From an uncultured Muribaculaceae bacterium (lineage in GTDB: Bacteria; Bacteroidota; Bacteroidia; Bacteroidales; Muribaculaceae), in the NCBI GenBank assembly GCA_934667475.1, contig CAKUMB010000003.1, positions 1-64,000 on the forward strand: a DNA stretch of 64,000 nucleotides, read 5' to 3'. Position numbers and translations under genes: made by a program. This document shows positions 1 through 7,818 of this stretch, piece after piece. Numbering within the stretch: the stretch's first letter is position 1; each line of letters opens with the position of its first letter. Under the pieces are notes generated by a model. The model ran no database searches. It was not told the origin of the DNA and saw only the letters and a list, made by a program, of their open reading frames with translations.

Positions 1-42
1 AAGAGTCCGGTGCAATACCGAACTCTTTCTCAAATCGAATAG
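1..42 (+). CDS. IS3-family transposase OrfB, C-terminal fragment (5' end outside window)
   Basis: Only the last 13 codons and the stop are present. They encode KSPVQYRTLSQIE. The SPVQYR segment fits the conserved C-terminal tail of IS3 transposases, a DDE integrase-fold enzyme that catalyses strand transfer. The catalytic core is upstream of the window. The candidate terminal inverted repeat directly downstream supports the reading. Whether the element is intact cannot be judged. Confidence 0.5.
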   Translation, partial: KSPVQYRTLSQIE

Positions 43-76
43 TTAATAACCTGTCCAACTTTTTGGGGTCACTTCA
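1..76 (+). mobile_element. Right end of an IS3-family insertion sequence (partial)
   Basis: The first 42 bases read in frame as the last residues of a transposase, KSPVQYRTLSQIE, followed by a TAG stop. An SPVxYR motif close to the C-terminus is typical of IS3-family OrfB transposases. Ten bases after the stop comes TGTCCAACTTTTTGGGGTCA (52-71), which reads in reverse complement as a CCCCAAAAAGTTGGACA-type terminal inverted repeat, as found in the IS150-like part of IS3. The element lies almost wholly outside the window, so its left repeat and target duplication cannot be checked. The family call rests on recall of these short motifs. Confidence 0.55.
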
Positions 77-120
77 CATTCAGATGCCGGGGCTTTCGCT
101 TTCTAATGAGCAGCCGTTTG

Positions 121-930
121 CGGTAGGGACGCGGCGTGCCGCGTCCCTACCGCAATTTACATCAAATCAGCTAATTGGCGGGCATTCTAAAGCGGTGAAA
201 GCGGTAGGGACGTGGCATGCCACGTCCGACTGGCGTAGCCCCACCCTGCCCACCGAAACCACCATGTGGCAAAAATAAAAATGTAGTTGGTGAGATTGGT
301 TATTGTATATCATAATTTCATAATTTTCAAACGAATACGCATGGTGGATTCGGGTTGGGGCGGCGGACGCGGCATGCCGCGTCCCTACCGTTTGTGCATA
401 TGGCGGGCTAAACAACCCCGTGGTGTTAGACGGGCTGAATAATCCCTAACGGGATAATGCTCGAAAACATGGGTCAGTTGCCGTTGTGCCCATAATTTCG
501 TTATTTTCAAACAATTGCGCATGGTGGGTTCGGGTTGGAGCGGCGGACGCGGCATGCCGCGTCCCTACTGGTTGTAGCGTTAGGCGGGATAAACAACCCC
601 GTGGTGTTAGACGGGCTAAATAATCCCTAACGGGATAATGCACGAAAACATGGGTGAGATGCCGTTGTGCCCATAATTTTGTTATTTTCAAACAAATGCA
701 CATGGTGGGTTCGGGTTGGGGCGGTGGACGCGGCATGCCGCGTCCCTACCGTTTGTGCTTATGGCGGGCAAAACAACCCCATGGTGTTAGACGGGCTGAA
801 TAATCCCTAACGGGATAATGCTCGAAAACATGGGTCAGATGCCGTTGTGTCCATAATTTCATTATTTACAAACAAATGCGCATGGTGGGTTCGGGTTGGG
901 GCGGTGGACGTGGCGTGCCACGTCCCTACT
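121..930. repeat. Array of six GC-rich palindromes (REP-like)
   Basis: Six copies of a 20-bp palindrome with consensus GGACGYGGCRTGCCRCGTCC lie at 127-146, 208-227, 365-384, 545-564, 726-745 and 906-925. The first extends to a 32-bp inverted repeat (121-152) broken only at the two central bases. Copies at 365, 545 and 726 are perfect self-complements. Where the left arm changes C to T (208 and 906 copies), the right arm changes G to A, so pairing is kept. No gene overlaps the array convincingly. This resembles REP or small MITE sequences that fold into hairpins. No RAYT-type transposase is in the window. Confidence 0.85.
311..930. repeat. 180-bp tandem repeat, about 3.4 copies
   Basis: The string CATAATTT opens each unit at 311, 491, 672 and 852, giving periods of 180, 181 and 180 bp. 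Each unit carries the GC-rich palindrome about 55 bp in, then a conserved stretch with a second small hairpin (ATCCC TAAC GGGAT), then a segment ending in CCGTTGTG. The last unit stops just after its palindrome. Copies differ at scattered bases. Short frames across it are open mainly because the units repeat in register and do not look like genes. Confidence 0.85.
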
Positions 931-997
931 GGTTTCGTTGTGTTTTTTTTCCACTCGCCAACTCGCCGGGATAGCGCTATCGGCGTGCATGTCGTTC

Positions 998-1342
998 TCA
1001 CTCTTTTGGGGCGAGGATGTGGGTGAGGCCTGTGCGGGCGCAGAAGTCGTTGAGGGTGGCGAGCTCAGGGTCGGCCACCACGCTGTCGCTGTCGATGATG
1101 TCGGTCATCAGTTTGGCCGCGGTGATTTTCTGGCTGTCGGTCATCTCGGCTATCATTTTCACGGCGTAATCGTATTTCAGGCTGCGTCCTAGTTCGAACA
1201 CATCGTCGTCGATGCCGAGACTGTAGTTAATGAAGTTGAGCCGCACAAGCTCTTCGTAGGCCACCACGCTGTCGGCATTGACCATCTCTATTAGCGCGCT
1301 CACGATGGCGGCTTTCTGCTCGGTAGTAAACTTGTCTTTCAT
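998..1342 (-). CDS. Small TerB-like helical protein
   Basis: The product is 114 residues, starting MKDKFTTEQKAAIVSALIEM. I use the ATG at 1342 because upstream codons run into the terminator and promoter region. It is acidic and predicted all-helical, with two repeats of an ALIEMVNADSVV / DIIDSDSVV pattern. That pattern recalls the metal-coordinating Asp/Glu positions of TerB-like (tellurite resistance/DjlA) domains. The family call is tentative. No signal peptide or membrane segment is seen. It stands alone between the palindrome array and the T9SS-secreted protein gene, with a TATCTTTG element at 1361-1368 on its own strand. Cellular role is unknown; a cytosolic stress or scaffold role would be a guess. 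Confidence 0.6.
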   Translation of the reverse strand: MKDKFTTEQKAAIVSALIEMVNADSVVAYEELVRLNFINYSLGIDDDVFELGRSLKYDYAVKMIAEMTDSQKITAAKLMTDIIDSDSVVADPELATLNDFCARTGLTHILAPKE

Positions 1343-1360
1343 TGCTGATGTTTTGATTTG

Positions 1361-1368
1361 CAAAGATA
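1361..1368 (-). promoter_or_regulatory. Promoter -7 element for the TerB-like gene
   Basis: TATCTTTG on the minus strand matches the Bacteroidota TAnnTTTG element, 18 bp ahead of the ATG at 1342. The position 19 bp upstream falls in a T-run (1383-1391) that is also the U-tract of the neighbouring terminator, so promoter and terminator overlap. Confidence 0.5.
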
Positions 1369-1382
1369 AGCATTGTTGGGAC

Positions 1383-1425
1383 AATAAAAAAGGTTCGGGG
1401 TGGCTATCAACAGTCACCCCGAACC
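1383..1425 (-). terminator. Rho-independent terminator of the SusC/D locus
   Basis: An 11-bp stem (1392-1402 with 1415-1425) around a 12-base loop is followed on the minus strand by a T-rich run (1383-1391). It lies 75 bp after the stop of the last gene of the uptake locus. Confidence 0.8.
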
Positions 1426-1498
1426 GGGAATAATAATATGTTAAGAAACTGCTTTAGTTCAAAACATGAATCATAACACCGCTAAGTGTGGATATTGT

Positions 1499-3373
1499 TT
1501 ATTTAACCACCTTAACTGTGTTGTTGCCAAACTGGAGCATGTAAACGCCCTTGGCCAGGTCTTGAGCGTCGAGGATGTTGGTGCCCTCGCTCAGGACTGC
1601 AGTCTTCACGAGCTTGCCAGCCACGTTGTAGACGTTGAGCTCGCCAGCGTTCTCAGCACCCTTCACGTTAACGTAGAGGTTGCCGTTGGCTGCATAAGCC
1701 TGAACACCGCTAACTGTAACCTCGTCAACGCCGCTCTGGTCGTTCTGACGAACGATGTAGGTGAGGTGTGCGCCAGGGAAGCCGAAGCTAACATCGGCAC
1801 GGCGGCCACCCTTCTGACCTGCGGGATAAGCGTCGGCCTTAACAGTGGCAGTCACGAGACCCTCGCTGTCGCCAGTGCCGTCAACGTAAGAGATGTGCAG
1901 CCAGTCGGGCACATCGCTGCCGTCAACCAGAGTAGTGTTCCAGTCTTCAGAGTTCTTGTAAGAGTAGATTTCCACGCTCTTCGAGCCGCCGGCTGCGGGG
2001 AAGTTAACCTCGCCAGTCTCGTTGCTGTAGTTGTAAACGATGAACGGAGTCTCAACATCGAGCATGATTGACATACCCACCTTCATTGCACCCGAAGTGA
2101 AGAAGTTGTTCAGACCATAGATGTTGGTGGGCACAGAGCCAGTGGCATGGCCAATGTATGCGAGCTCGCCAAAGCCCTCATCCTCCTTATCAGAAGTGAT
2201 GGTGAAGGTGAGCGAATTAACGGCAGCGTCGTTGTAGCCAGTGATGACTACGAGGATCGGAGAATTGATTTCGGGGGCAATTTCCATAGGAATACCCTCA
2301 ACCTCGGTCTGCAGGGGGAACTCAAGCATTGCGCTCTCGTCTCTGAGTGCAGCAGCATTCAGAGTGCAAGTGCCGCTTGCAATCAGGTTGTCCTCAAGCT
2401 TGGCGCACTCTTCGGTGTTGTAGCCAACGAGAGAAGAGTCTCCGTATTGCTTGATTTCGTCAAGTTTGTAAACCTTTGCAGTGAGGGTTACATTGGCACC
2501 GCTCTTCAGCTTCACCTGGCCCACGCGGCCATAAACCTTGTTGAGCACGTAGGGGTGCTCAGGCTTCTCAAATGCTGCGGCAACAAGGTTTAAGGGGTTC
2601 ACATTACCCTTAGAATCGGTGTATTCGTTGCGGCCTAACCAGTAACCGCTTTTGGGGCCATCGGGACCATTGCAGCCAGTGTAGTATGACCAGCCATACT
2701 TGCTTGTGCCTCGGCGGTCGCTGCTGCCAGCGTAGTGCGACATAGCCAGCAGAGGATGTTCAAGGCTACTGAAGGCCTCGGTGTTGACAGGCATCGAAAG
2801 AACCTCTGCCTGAGCCTCTTTGGTAGCAACACCAGTAGAGATGTCCATCTTGTAGCCCTTGATGGTGTAAGTGTCAGAGACTGCACCTGCCTTGGCTGTG
2901 AGCACAGGCACTGAGTCAACCTCGTAGTTGTAGGTAACCTGAATGTCCTTCGACGCAGCAGAGTACCACTTGCGGGCCTTTGCGCTGCGGTCGTAGAGTT
3001 GCACCTGCCAGTTGTAGGTGAGGTCGGCGTTAGAGGTCGACATGTTGGTGAATGTGTTCACCATAAAGGGATGAGTCTGGAGGAACGGCATGATGTAGCC
3101 ATTGAACTCCTTGTTCATCTGGAAGTAGAACGCACCGGCAGGACGGCGATAGAAAGCGTTGACCTGAGCGGCAGCCTTCTTAGCCTTCTGTGCGAAAGCC
3201 TTGCGCTGTGCGGGAGTAGCCATCTCGGCAACTTCGTGACCTACGGGGAGAGCTCTCAGATTCTGTGCAGCAGGAGCGACATAGTTGGTCACTGCCTTCT
3301 CGCTGATGCGCTGTGCGCTTGCACCCGAAGCGACGGTGGCAACAGCAGCTGCGATGAGTAAACTTTTGTTCAT
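1499..3373 (-). CDS. T9SS-secreted protein with BACON-like and C-terminal sorting domains
   Basis: The 624-residue product starts with a Sec signal peptide (MNKSLLIAAAVATVASGASA, cleavage near 20). Residues about 450-545 resemble a BACON-type beta domain (FPAAGGSKSVEIYS through DWLHIS to YIVRQND), a family usually tied to carbohydrate or mucin contact. Residues about 555-624 form a Por-type C-terminal sorting domain (LNVYNVAGKLVKT, then GVYMLQFGNNTVKVVK). That domain directs export through the type IX system and surface anchoring or release. The middle 400 residues are not recognised. It is the last gene of the SusC/D locus, 122 bp after the DUF4302 gene, and is closed by the terminator at 1383-1425. 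A surface binding protein or enzyme acting with SusCD is inferred from context. Confidence 0.8.
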   Translation of the reverse strand: MNKSLLIAAAVATVASGASAQRISEKAVTNYVAPAAQNLRALPVGHEVAEMATPAQRKAFAQKAKKAAAQVNAFYRRPAGAFYFQMNKEFNGYIMPFLQTHPFMVNTFTNMSTSNADLTYNWQVQLYDRSAKARKWYSAASKDIQVTYNYEVDSVPVLTAKAGAVSDTYTIKGYKMDISTGVATKEAQAEVLSMPVNTEAFSSLEHPLLAMSHYAGSSDRRGTSKYGWSYYTGCNGPDGPKSGYWLGRNEYTDSKGNVNPLNLVAAAFEKPEHPYVLNKVYGRVGQVKLKSGANVTLTAKVYKLDEIKQYGDSSLVGYNTEECAKLEDNLIASGTCTLNAAALRDESAMLEFPLQTEVEGIPMEIAPEINSPILVVITGYNDAAVNSLTFTITSDKEDEGFGELAYIGHATGSVPTNIYGLNNFFTSGAMKVGMSIMLDVETPFIVYNYSNETGEVNFPAAGGSKSVEIYSYKNSEDWNTTLVDGSDVPDWLHISYVDGTGDSEGLVTATVKADAYPAGQKGGRRADVSFGFPGAHLTYIVRQNDQSGVDEVTVSGVQAYAANGNLYVNVKGAENAGELNVYNVAGKLVKTAVLSEGTNILDAQDLAKGVYMLQFGNNTVKVVK

Positions 3374-3495
3374 AATTGATACTTTTTTAGAAGTTAAACT
3401 ATATTCTAAATATTAAAACTTGATTGCAGATAGAAAAAACATCGGACGGAACTGGCGGCAAGCCATGCCGCCCGATGGGTAAAATATTAAATTGC

Positions 3496-4860
3496 TTAGA
3501 GTCCGATAGTAATGTAGTCGGCATCGCTCGACGCGCTTGTGGCCTTAATCACCGTGGGCGACAGGGCTGAAGCCGACGACAGAGTGAACGTGTCGGCAGC
3601 CAGGGCATCGAGGAATTCCTTGATGGCAGGGAATGTGGCAATATAGGTAGATGCACGGTCGACGTTGGTGACAGTGAGGTTGGTGAACTTGAGTGTGCCG
3701 TCGGCACCGATTACAGGAGTAACCTTGAACAGAGGCTTGGGTGTGGCAGTGGATGTGCCAACCTTAACCCTTAAAGCCACCTCAATTACGTAGGCACTGT
3801 CACCGCCCAGACGCTTTTCGTCGTAGTAGAAGCGTATGCCACCGAAAGAGTATGACTTCTTTTGGCTGATTTGCTCCTTGATGTTGTCGAACAGCTGCTG
3901 GTAGCGACCGCCGAGAGCCTTGGCGTCGAAGTTCCAAGAGAGCGACTTGTGGGTTACGACGCCTGCAAGAGGTCCGGCCGAAATCACGCTCTTACCGTCG
4001 TCGGTGCAGAGCAGCGAGCCGTCGTCCTGACGCACAAAGCGCTGAATGTTGTGGCCAGCCACCTTGAGCGAGCTGAGGAATGCAAGACCTTCGTGCGACA
4101 CGATGCAGTTGGCCGACTCGGTGGTGACGATTGAGTCAGTACCCTCGGGGAAGTAGCTGATGATGCCGTCAGAACCGCCGTTGATCACATAGCGAGAGCC
4201 ATCGGCCAGAGTCATGTAGATGCGCGGAATTTTGGGGCTGAACAAGTTGCCTTTGAGCTCCTGCACCTCGCTGAGGTAGGTCTCGTCGTTGACGTCGGCA
4301 GCCACACGGGTCATAATCATCTTAAGGCCGTGCTTTTTGCCTTCGAGATAGATGGTGTCGCCAGAATGCTTCATAAGGTCGAACTCATAGTCGCCCTCAT
4401 GGCCGCGGCCACCCTCGTTGGTGTCTGTGGTGGGGATGTCGGCAGGATCGGCAAAGATGTGGAACACCTTATTGAAAGAGTTGAGCGACAGCACGGGGCC
4501 GTTGTCGGTAGTGATTTCCCACAGCGAGTTGTCGGTGCCATACACGTCGTCCGACGGGTTGCCGGTCTGTGCAACGCCTATCCACTCGTTGTAGCCGCTG
4601 ATTTGCACTGTGCCGTTTTTGTTGAACGTGAGCAGATAGTCGTAGCCCTCCTCACTCTCGTTGGCGAAATACTGGAGTTCCCACTTGCCGCCCTTGTCGG
4701 TGAGGATGTCGGTGTAGTCCTTCTTCACCTGCTCGAGGCGCTCGCTGGCGCTTTTGTCAAAGATGTCGTCCTCGTCGTTTTTGAAGCAAGAGGTGAGCGA
4801 CACGCTGAGCGCGAGCAGCAGAGCCAATGATATGTTGAATTTCATTTTCATCTTAAGCAT
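3496..4860 (-). CDS. DUF4302 family lipoprotein
   Basis: This 454-residue protein has a short signal peptide ending in the lipobox LTSC (lipidated Cys25), followed by an acidic KNDEDD stretch that suits surface export of Bacteroidota lipoproteins. The rest fits the DUF4302 family: KGGKWELQYFANESEEGYDYLLTF near residues 55-80 and several beta-rich blocks. Family members are found in SusC/D loci beside the zinc metallohydrolase lipoprotein, as here, with 15 bp between the genes. No catalytic motif is seen. A surface substrate-binding role is inferred from context. The start could also be one of two in-frame ATGs 3 or 5 codons inside. Confidence 0.82.
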   Translation of the reverse strand: MLKMKMKFNISLALLLALSVSLTSCFKNDEDDIFDKSASERLEQVKKDYTDILTDKGGKWELQYFANESEEGYDYLLTFNKNGTVQISGYNEWIGVAQTGNPSDDVYGTDNSLWEITTDNGPVLSLNSFNKVFHIFADPADIPTTDTNEGGRGHEGDYEFDLMKHSGDTIYLEGKKHGLKMIMTRVAADVNDETYLSEVQELKGNLFSPKIPRIYMTLADGSRYVINGGSDGIISYFPEGTDSIVTTESANCIVSHEGLAFLSSLKVAGHNIQRFVRQDDGSLLCTDDGKSVISAGPLAGVVTHKSLSWNFDAKALGGRYQQLFDNIKEQISQKKSYSFGGIRFYYDEKRLGGDSAYVIEVALRVKVGTSTATPKPLFKVTPVIGADGTLKFTNLTVTNVDRASTYIATFPAIKEFLDALAADTFTLSSASALSPTVIKATSASSDADYITIGL

Positions 4861-4875
4861 ATAAGTTTATTGAAT

Positions 4876-6018
4876 TTATTTCACATCGTCGATTTCTTTG
4901 CGCAGAGCCTTGAGATCGACGTTCTTCATACGCTCCTGCACTTCAGCGCGCACAGCGTCGAGGTCAACGCCAAATGTGTCGCGCAGCCAGTTGCGCAGAA
5001 TCGACACCTTCTGGTTGATGGCGGCAACGCCGTCGATGCCGTCGTTGTCTTCCACATCATAAACCTTGATGCGGTTGCCCTGGGCATCAGTCTCCATTCT
5101 GTAGTACTTCTGCACTGTGCCGGTTGAGTCCTCCTCGGTGAAAACATCGCGCTCGTTGCAATATTGCATCTTGGCATCCTTGTCGTTGTAGGGATAGTAG
5201 TAGTAGCAGTAATATGTGGCTTCCTGAGCGCCATCAACCTTGTTGGAGGCCCAGCCGCGGCCGGCCAGCTCGAGCAGGCGAGCCCACTCGGCATCGGTCA
5301 TGGTGATGTAGTTGGCCACAGTCTCGGCTACATCCTCGCGGAAAGCCGAGCTTGCATAGGGAGTGGTGAAGCCTAGCGAGGCCACCACGCCGGCGTTGCG
5401 GTCCTGCCAGTTCTGGCCGTCGTACTTACCCACGCTGATGGTGTTGAACTCGGTGGGGTAGCTCTTGGCCTGGTGCAGGATGTGGGTGAACTCGTGGTGC
5501 ATGGTCTGCAGATACTGGTTGTTGAGCGCAGCCACATTGCTTGCGTCAAGGCTGTTGACCTTGAAGAGCGAGATTTTCACACCGCCCTCGGCCAGACCCA
5601 CGGTTTCGTTGTGGCTCTGGGGGTTGATGGCAGCCGAGCCAACGAAGGCAAGGATGCGCGGGCAATACTGCTTAAGGAACTCGGGGCTAACCACCTTGGC
5701 ATACACGTCGAACCACAGATACTTGGACAGCACTGCCAGGTCTTCGCTCTGGCTGAGTGTGGCGGGCACCAGGTTGTAGTTCATGTTGGTGCTGATGTCC
5801 TTGAGCTTATACTGCACATCCACATTGTAGGGGGTGAGGAAGTTCTGCTCGAGCCACTTGTCGAACTTATGTGTCACCTGAGTGGTGTCAACAGTGGTGT
5901 CAGGATCCGGGAAAATGGTGGGTGTGAAGTCGTCGTCGCTGCACGAGGCCAGCGGCAGCAGGGCCGAGGCGGCAAACAGCAGCGGGGCGATATATTTTGT
6001 TTTTATTGTCTTCTTCAT
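4876..6018 (-). CDS. Substrate import-associated zinc metallohydrolase lipoprotein
   Basis: Counted from the ATG at 6018 the protein has 380 residues. A signal peptide ends in ASC (lipidated Cys26). The sequence MHHEFTHILHQ carries an HExxH zinc site (His175, Glu176, His179), which marks a metallopeptidase fold. It fits the Bacteroidota family of putative zinc-binding metallohydrolase lipoproteins encoded beside SusC/SusD. It likely acts at the outer membrane on peptides or a substituted glycan before import; the substrate is not known. It lies 22 bp after susD and 15 bp before the DUF4302 gene, so one transcript is likely. An alternative start five codons upstream lacks the usual Lys-rich beginning. 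Confidence 0.85.
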   Translation of the reverse strand: MKKTIKTKYIAPLLFAASALLPLASCSDDDFTPTIFPDPDTTVDTTQVTHKFDKWLEQNFLTPYNVDVQYKLKDISTNMNYNLVPATLSQSEDLAVLSKYLWFDVYAKVVSPEFLKQYCPRILAFVGSAAINPQSHNETVGLAEGGVKISLFKVNSLDASNVAALNNQYLQTMHHEFTHILHQAKSYPTEFNTISVGKYDGQNWQDRNAGVVASLGFTTPYASSAFREDVAETVANYITMTDAEWARLLELAGRGWASNKVDGAQEATYYCYYYYPYNDKDAKMQYCNERDVFTEEDSTGTVQKYYRMETDAQGNRIKVYDVEDNDGIDGVAAINQKVSILRNWLRDTFGVDLDAVRAEVQERMKNVDLKALRKEIDDVK

Positions 6019-6040
6019 CTGGATAATCTGCAATTAAATA

Positions 6041-7780
6041 TTACTTATTGACGAGCGGAACCAAGTCAAACTTAAGGCTGACCATATTGGGCTTGCCCTT
6101 CACAGGACTCTTGGGCGCTTCATAACGCGGGTTGGGAGTGAAGCCGGTAGAGAGCACCTCGGTAGGAATCTGGATTGCATAGCGCGAGTCGAGCGACTCC
6201 AGAGTCTTGTTGCCCTGGGTGCCGATGTTGTGAGTAATCGACAGACCCATGCGCTTGATGTCGAACCAGCGCATGCCGTTGTGCACATTCTGGATGCGGC
6301 GGTAGTGAAGCACGCATTGCAGATAGGGCTCGATTTCGGCACTTACGCGATACTTCTCGCTGGGGCAAACCTCATCGACGTGTATGTCCTTGATGATGCC
6401 ATAGCCGGGATCATTCTCGCGGTCGTAGAAGTTGGTGATGAGCTGTGCGGTGAGGGGCACCATGCTCGACGTGCCCTTGTCGGTGTTGTCCTGACGTGCG
6501 TCGTCCCAAATCTTGAGGTCGGCCACGCAGCCGTCAATGTCGCCCATGAAGAGCTTGGCCTCGGCGCGGCAGAGGAGAGTCTCCTCGGCAGTGAACTCGG
6601 CACGCACGTTGTGGGTGTAGCCGATGCCCGAGACCTTGTCGGTGTATTCAAACTGCTCGCCGGCGTTGCCTGCGAAATATGCGCCATATTCAGCACCGCC
6701 GCTTGAACCAAGCACGTTGCGGAAGCAAGAGTTCATGGCAAATGTCTCCTTAGTGCTCGTGCTGGTGAACTTATTGTTCTTCCAGCTGGGGCCGGGGCCC
6801 TGGATGGTGGCGCGCTTGGCGTCGCGGTTGCAGGTGTAGCGATAGCTGCTGCTGAGGCGGCGGGGCCACTGCGAGTAGGTGGCAAAGAGCAGGAAGTTGT
6901 TGGGACGCGCAATACGGGTGTTGTAGAGCGAGATGTCCTTGATGTAGTAGAAGCTGGTCTGCGACCAGATGTTGCTCATGAGCTTTGCGGGATCCTGGCC
7001 AGAGAAGGCCGAATCGGCATAGGCCACCACCTGGGGGTAGTCGCGCTTGAACAGATAGAAGCGCGCTGCAAAGGCGTAGGCTGCCTGCTTGTTGAAGTGA
7101 TACTTGGGCACCTCGTAGATGCCGTCGTTGATGAGGGGCAGACCAGCCTTGAGGTCGCGCTCGATGCTGTCGTAGTCCTGCTTAACGGTGCCGCGCTCAT
7201 ACTTCACGTCGAGTTTGATCTCGGGCTTGGTGATGTAGGGGATGCCCAGATCCTTTTGGCTGAGCTCATCGCCGCGGTAGGGCATGCAGAAGATGTTGGT
7301 GAGCACGAAGTGGTGGTAGGCGCGGCTCACCAGAGCCTCGCCGCGCACTGCGCGCAGTTTGGCGGCATCGTCGGTGCTCAGGCCGCCCTGTGCCTCGATG
7401 CGGTCGGCAGCCTCAAGCACGGCATTGCACGATGCAATGGCGGCATAGCAGCCGTTCCACTGAGACGAGGGAGAGTTGGCGTCGGTCGACGACTTCACAT
7501 CTTCCCAGGCAAAGAGTTCGTTATCCATCACGTCGTAGGGGGGCAGATTGTAGCGCACGCCCTTGTCCGACGGAGAGTTGTTGTCAATCACATTGTCGCT
7601 TGAAAGCTCGCACACCGTGGAGTAGTCGTACTGGTCGTAGCCGTCAACCATCAGCTCGCGGAGCTGCTCCACGTCTTGAAGCTCGACGCGGGTGTCGGGA
7701 GCCTTGTCGAGGAAGTCGTTGCACGAAGTCATCGACGTGAGCGCCACAGCGGCAGTTAATGCTATATATTTAAATTTCAT
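6041..7780 (-). CDS. SusD/RagB family nutrient-binding outer-membrane lipoprotein
   Basis: The product has 579 residues. The signal peptide ends in MTSC (lipidated Cys20) and leads into NDFLDKAPDTRVEL, a typical SusD N-terminus. Helical repeats with SRAYHHFVLTNIFCMPY (about residues 150-170) match the TPR-like scaffold of SusD_RagB proteins. The C-terminal part contains RRIQNVHNGMRWFDIKRMG, close to the family RWxDLxR block. SusD sits as a lid on the SusC barrel and hands over substrate. The gene follows susC by 38 bp. With a metallopeptidase and no glycoside hydrolase nearby, a peptide or glycopeptide substrate is more likely than a plain polysaccharide, but that is inference. Confidence 0.95.
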   Translation of the reverse strand: MKFKYIALTAAVALTSMTSCNDFLDKAPDTRVELQDVEQLRELMVDGYDQYDYSTVCELSSDNVIDNNSPSDKGVRYNLPPYDVMDNELFAWEDVKSSTDANSPSSQWNGCYAAIASCNAVLEAADRIEAQGGLSTDDAAKLRAVRGEALVSRAYHHFVLTNIFCMPYRGDELSQKDLGIPYITKPEIKLDVKYERGTVKQDYDSIERDLKAGLPLINDGIYEVPKYHFNKQAAYAFAARFYLFKRDYPQVVAYADSAFSGQDPAKLMSNIWSQTSFYYIKDISLYNTRIARPNNFLLFATYSQWPRRLSSSYRYTCNRDAKRATIQGPGPSWKNNKFTSTSTKETFAMNSCFRNVLGSSGGAEYGAYFAGNAGEQFEYTDKVSGIGYTHNVRAEFTAEETLLCRAEAKLFMGDIDGCVADLKIWDDARQDNTDKGTSSMVPLTAQLITNFYDRENDPGYGIIKDIHVDEVCPSEKYRVSAEIEPYLQCVLHYRRIQNVHNGMRWFDIKRMGLSITHNIGTQGNKTLESLDSRYAIQIPTEVLSTGFTPNPRYEAPKSPVKGKPNMVSLKFDLVPLVNK

Positions 7781-7818
7781 TGTTTCTTAAACCGTTTAGA
7801 AATTACCGTGTGTGTTGA

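Noticed and set aside
311..930. CRISPR array
   Set aside because: The repeated part is almost the whole 180-bp unit. There are no short unique spacers and no cas genes.
167..1001. Short minus-strand frames with repeated CHAASAAPTRIHHA-like segments
   Set aside because: They arise because the 180-bp repeat units stay in register. They are not conserved proteins, and each ends at a unit boundary.
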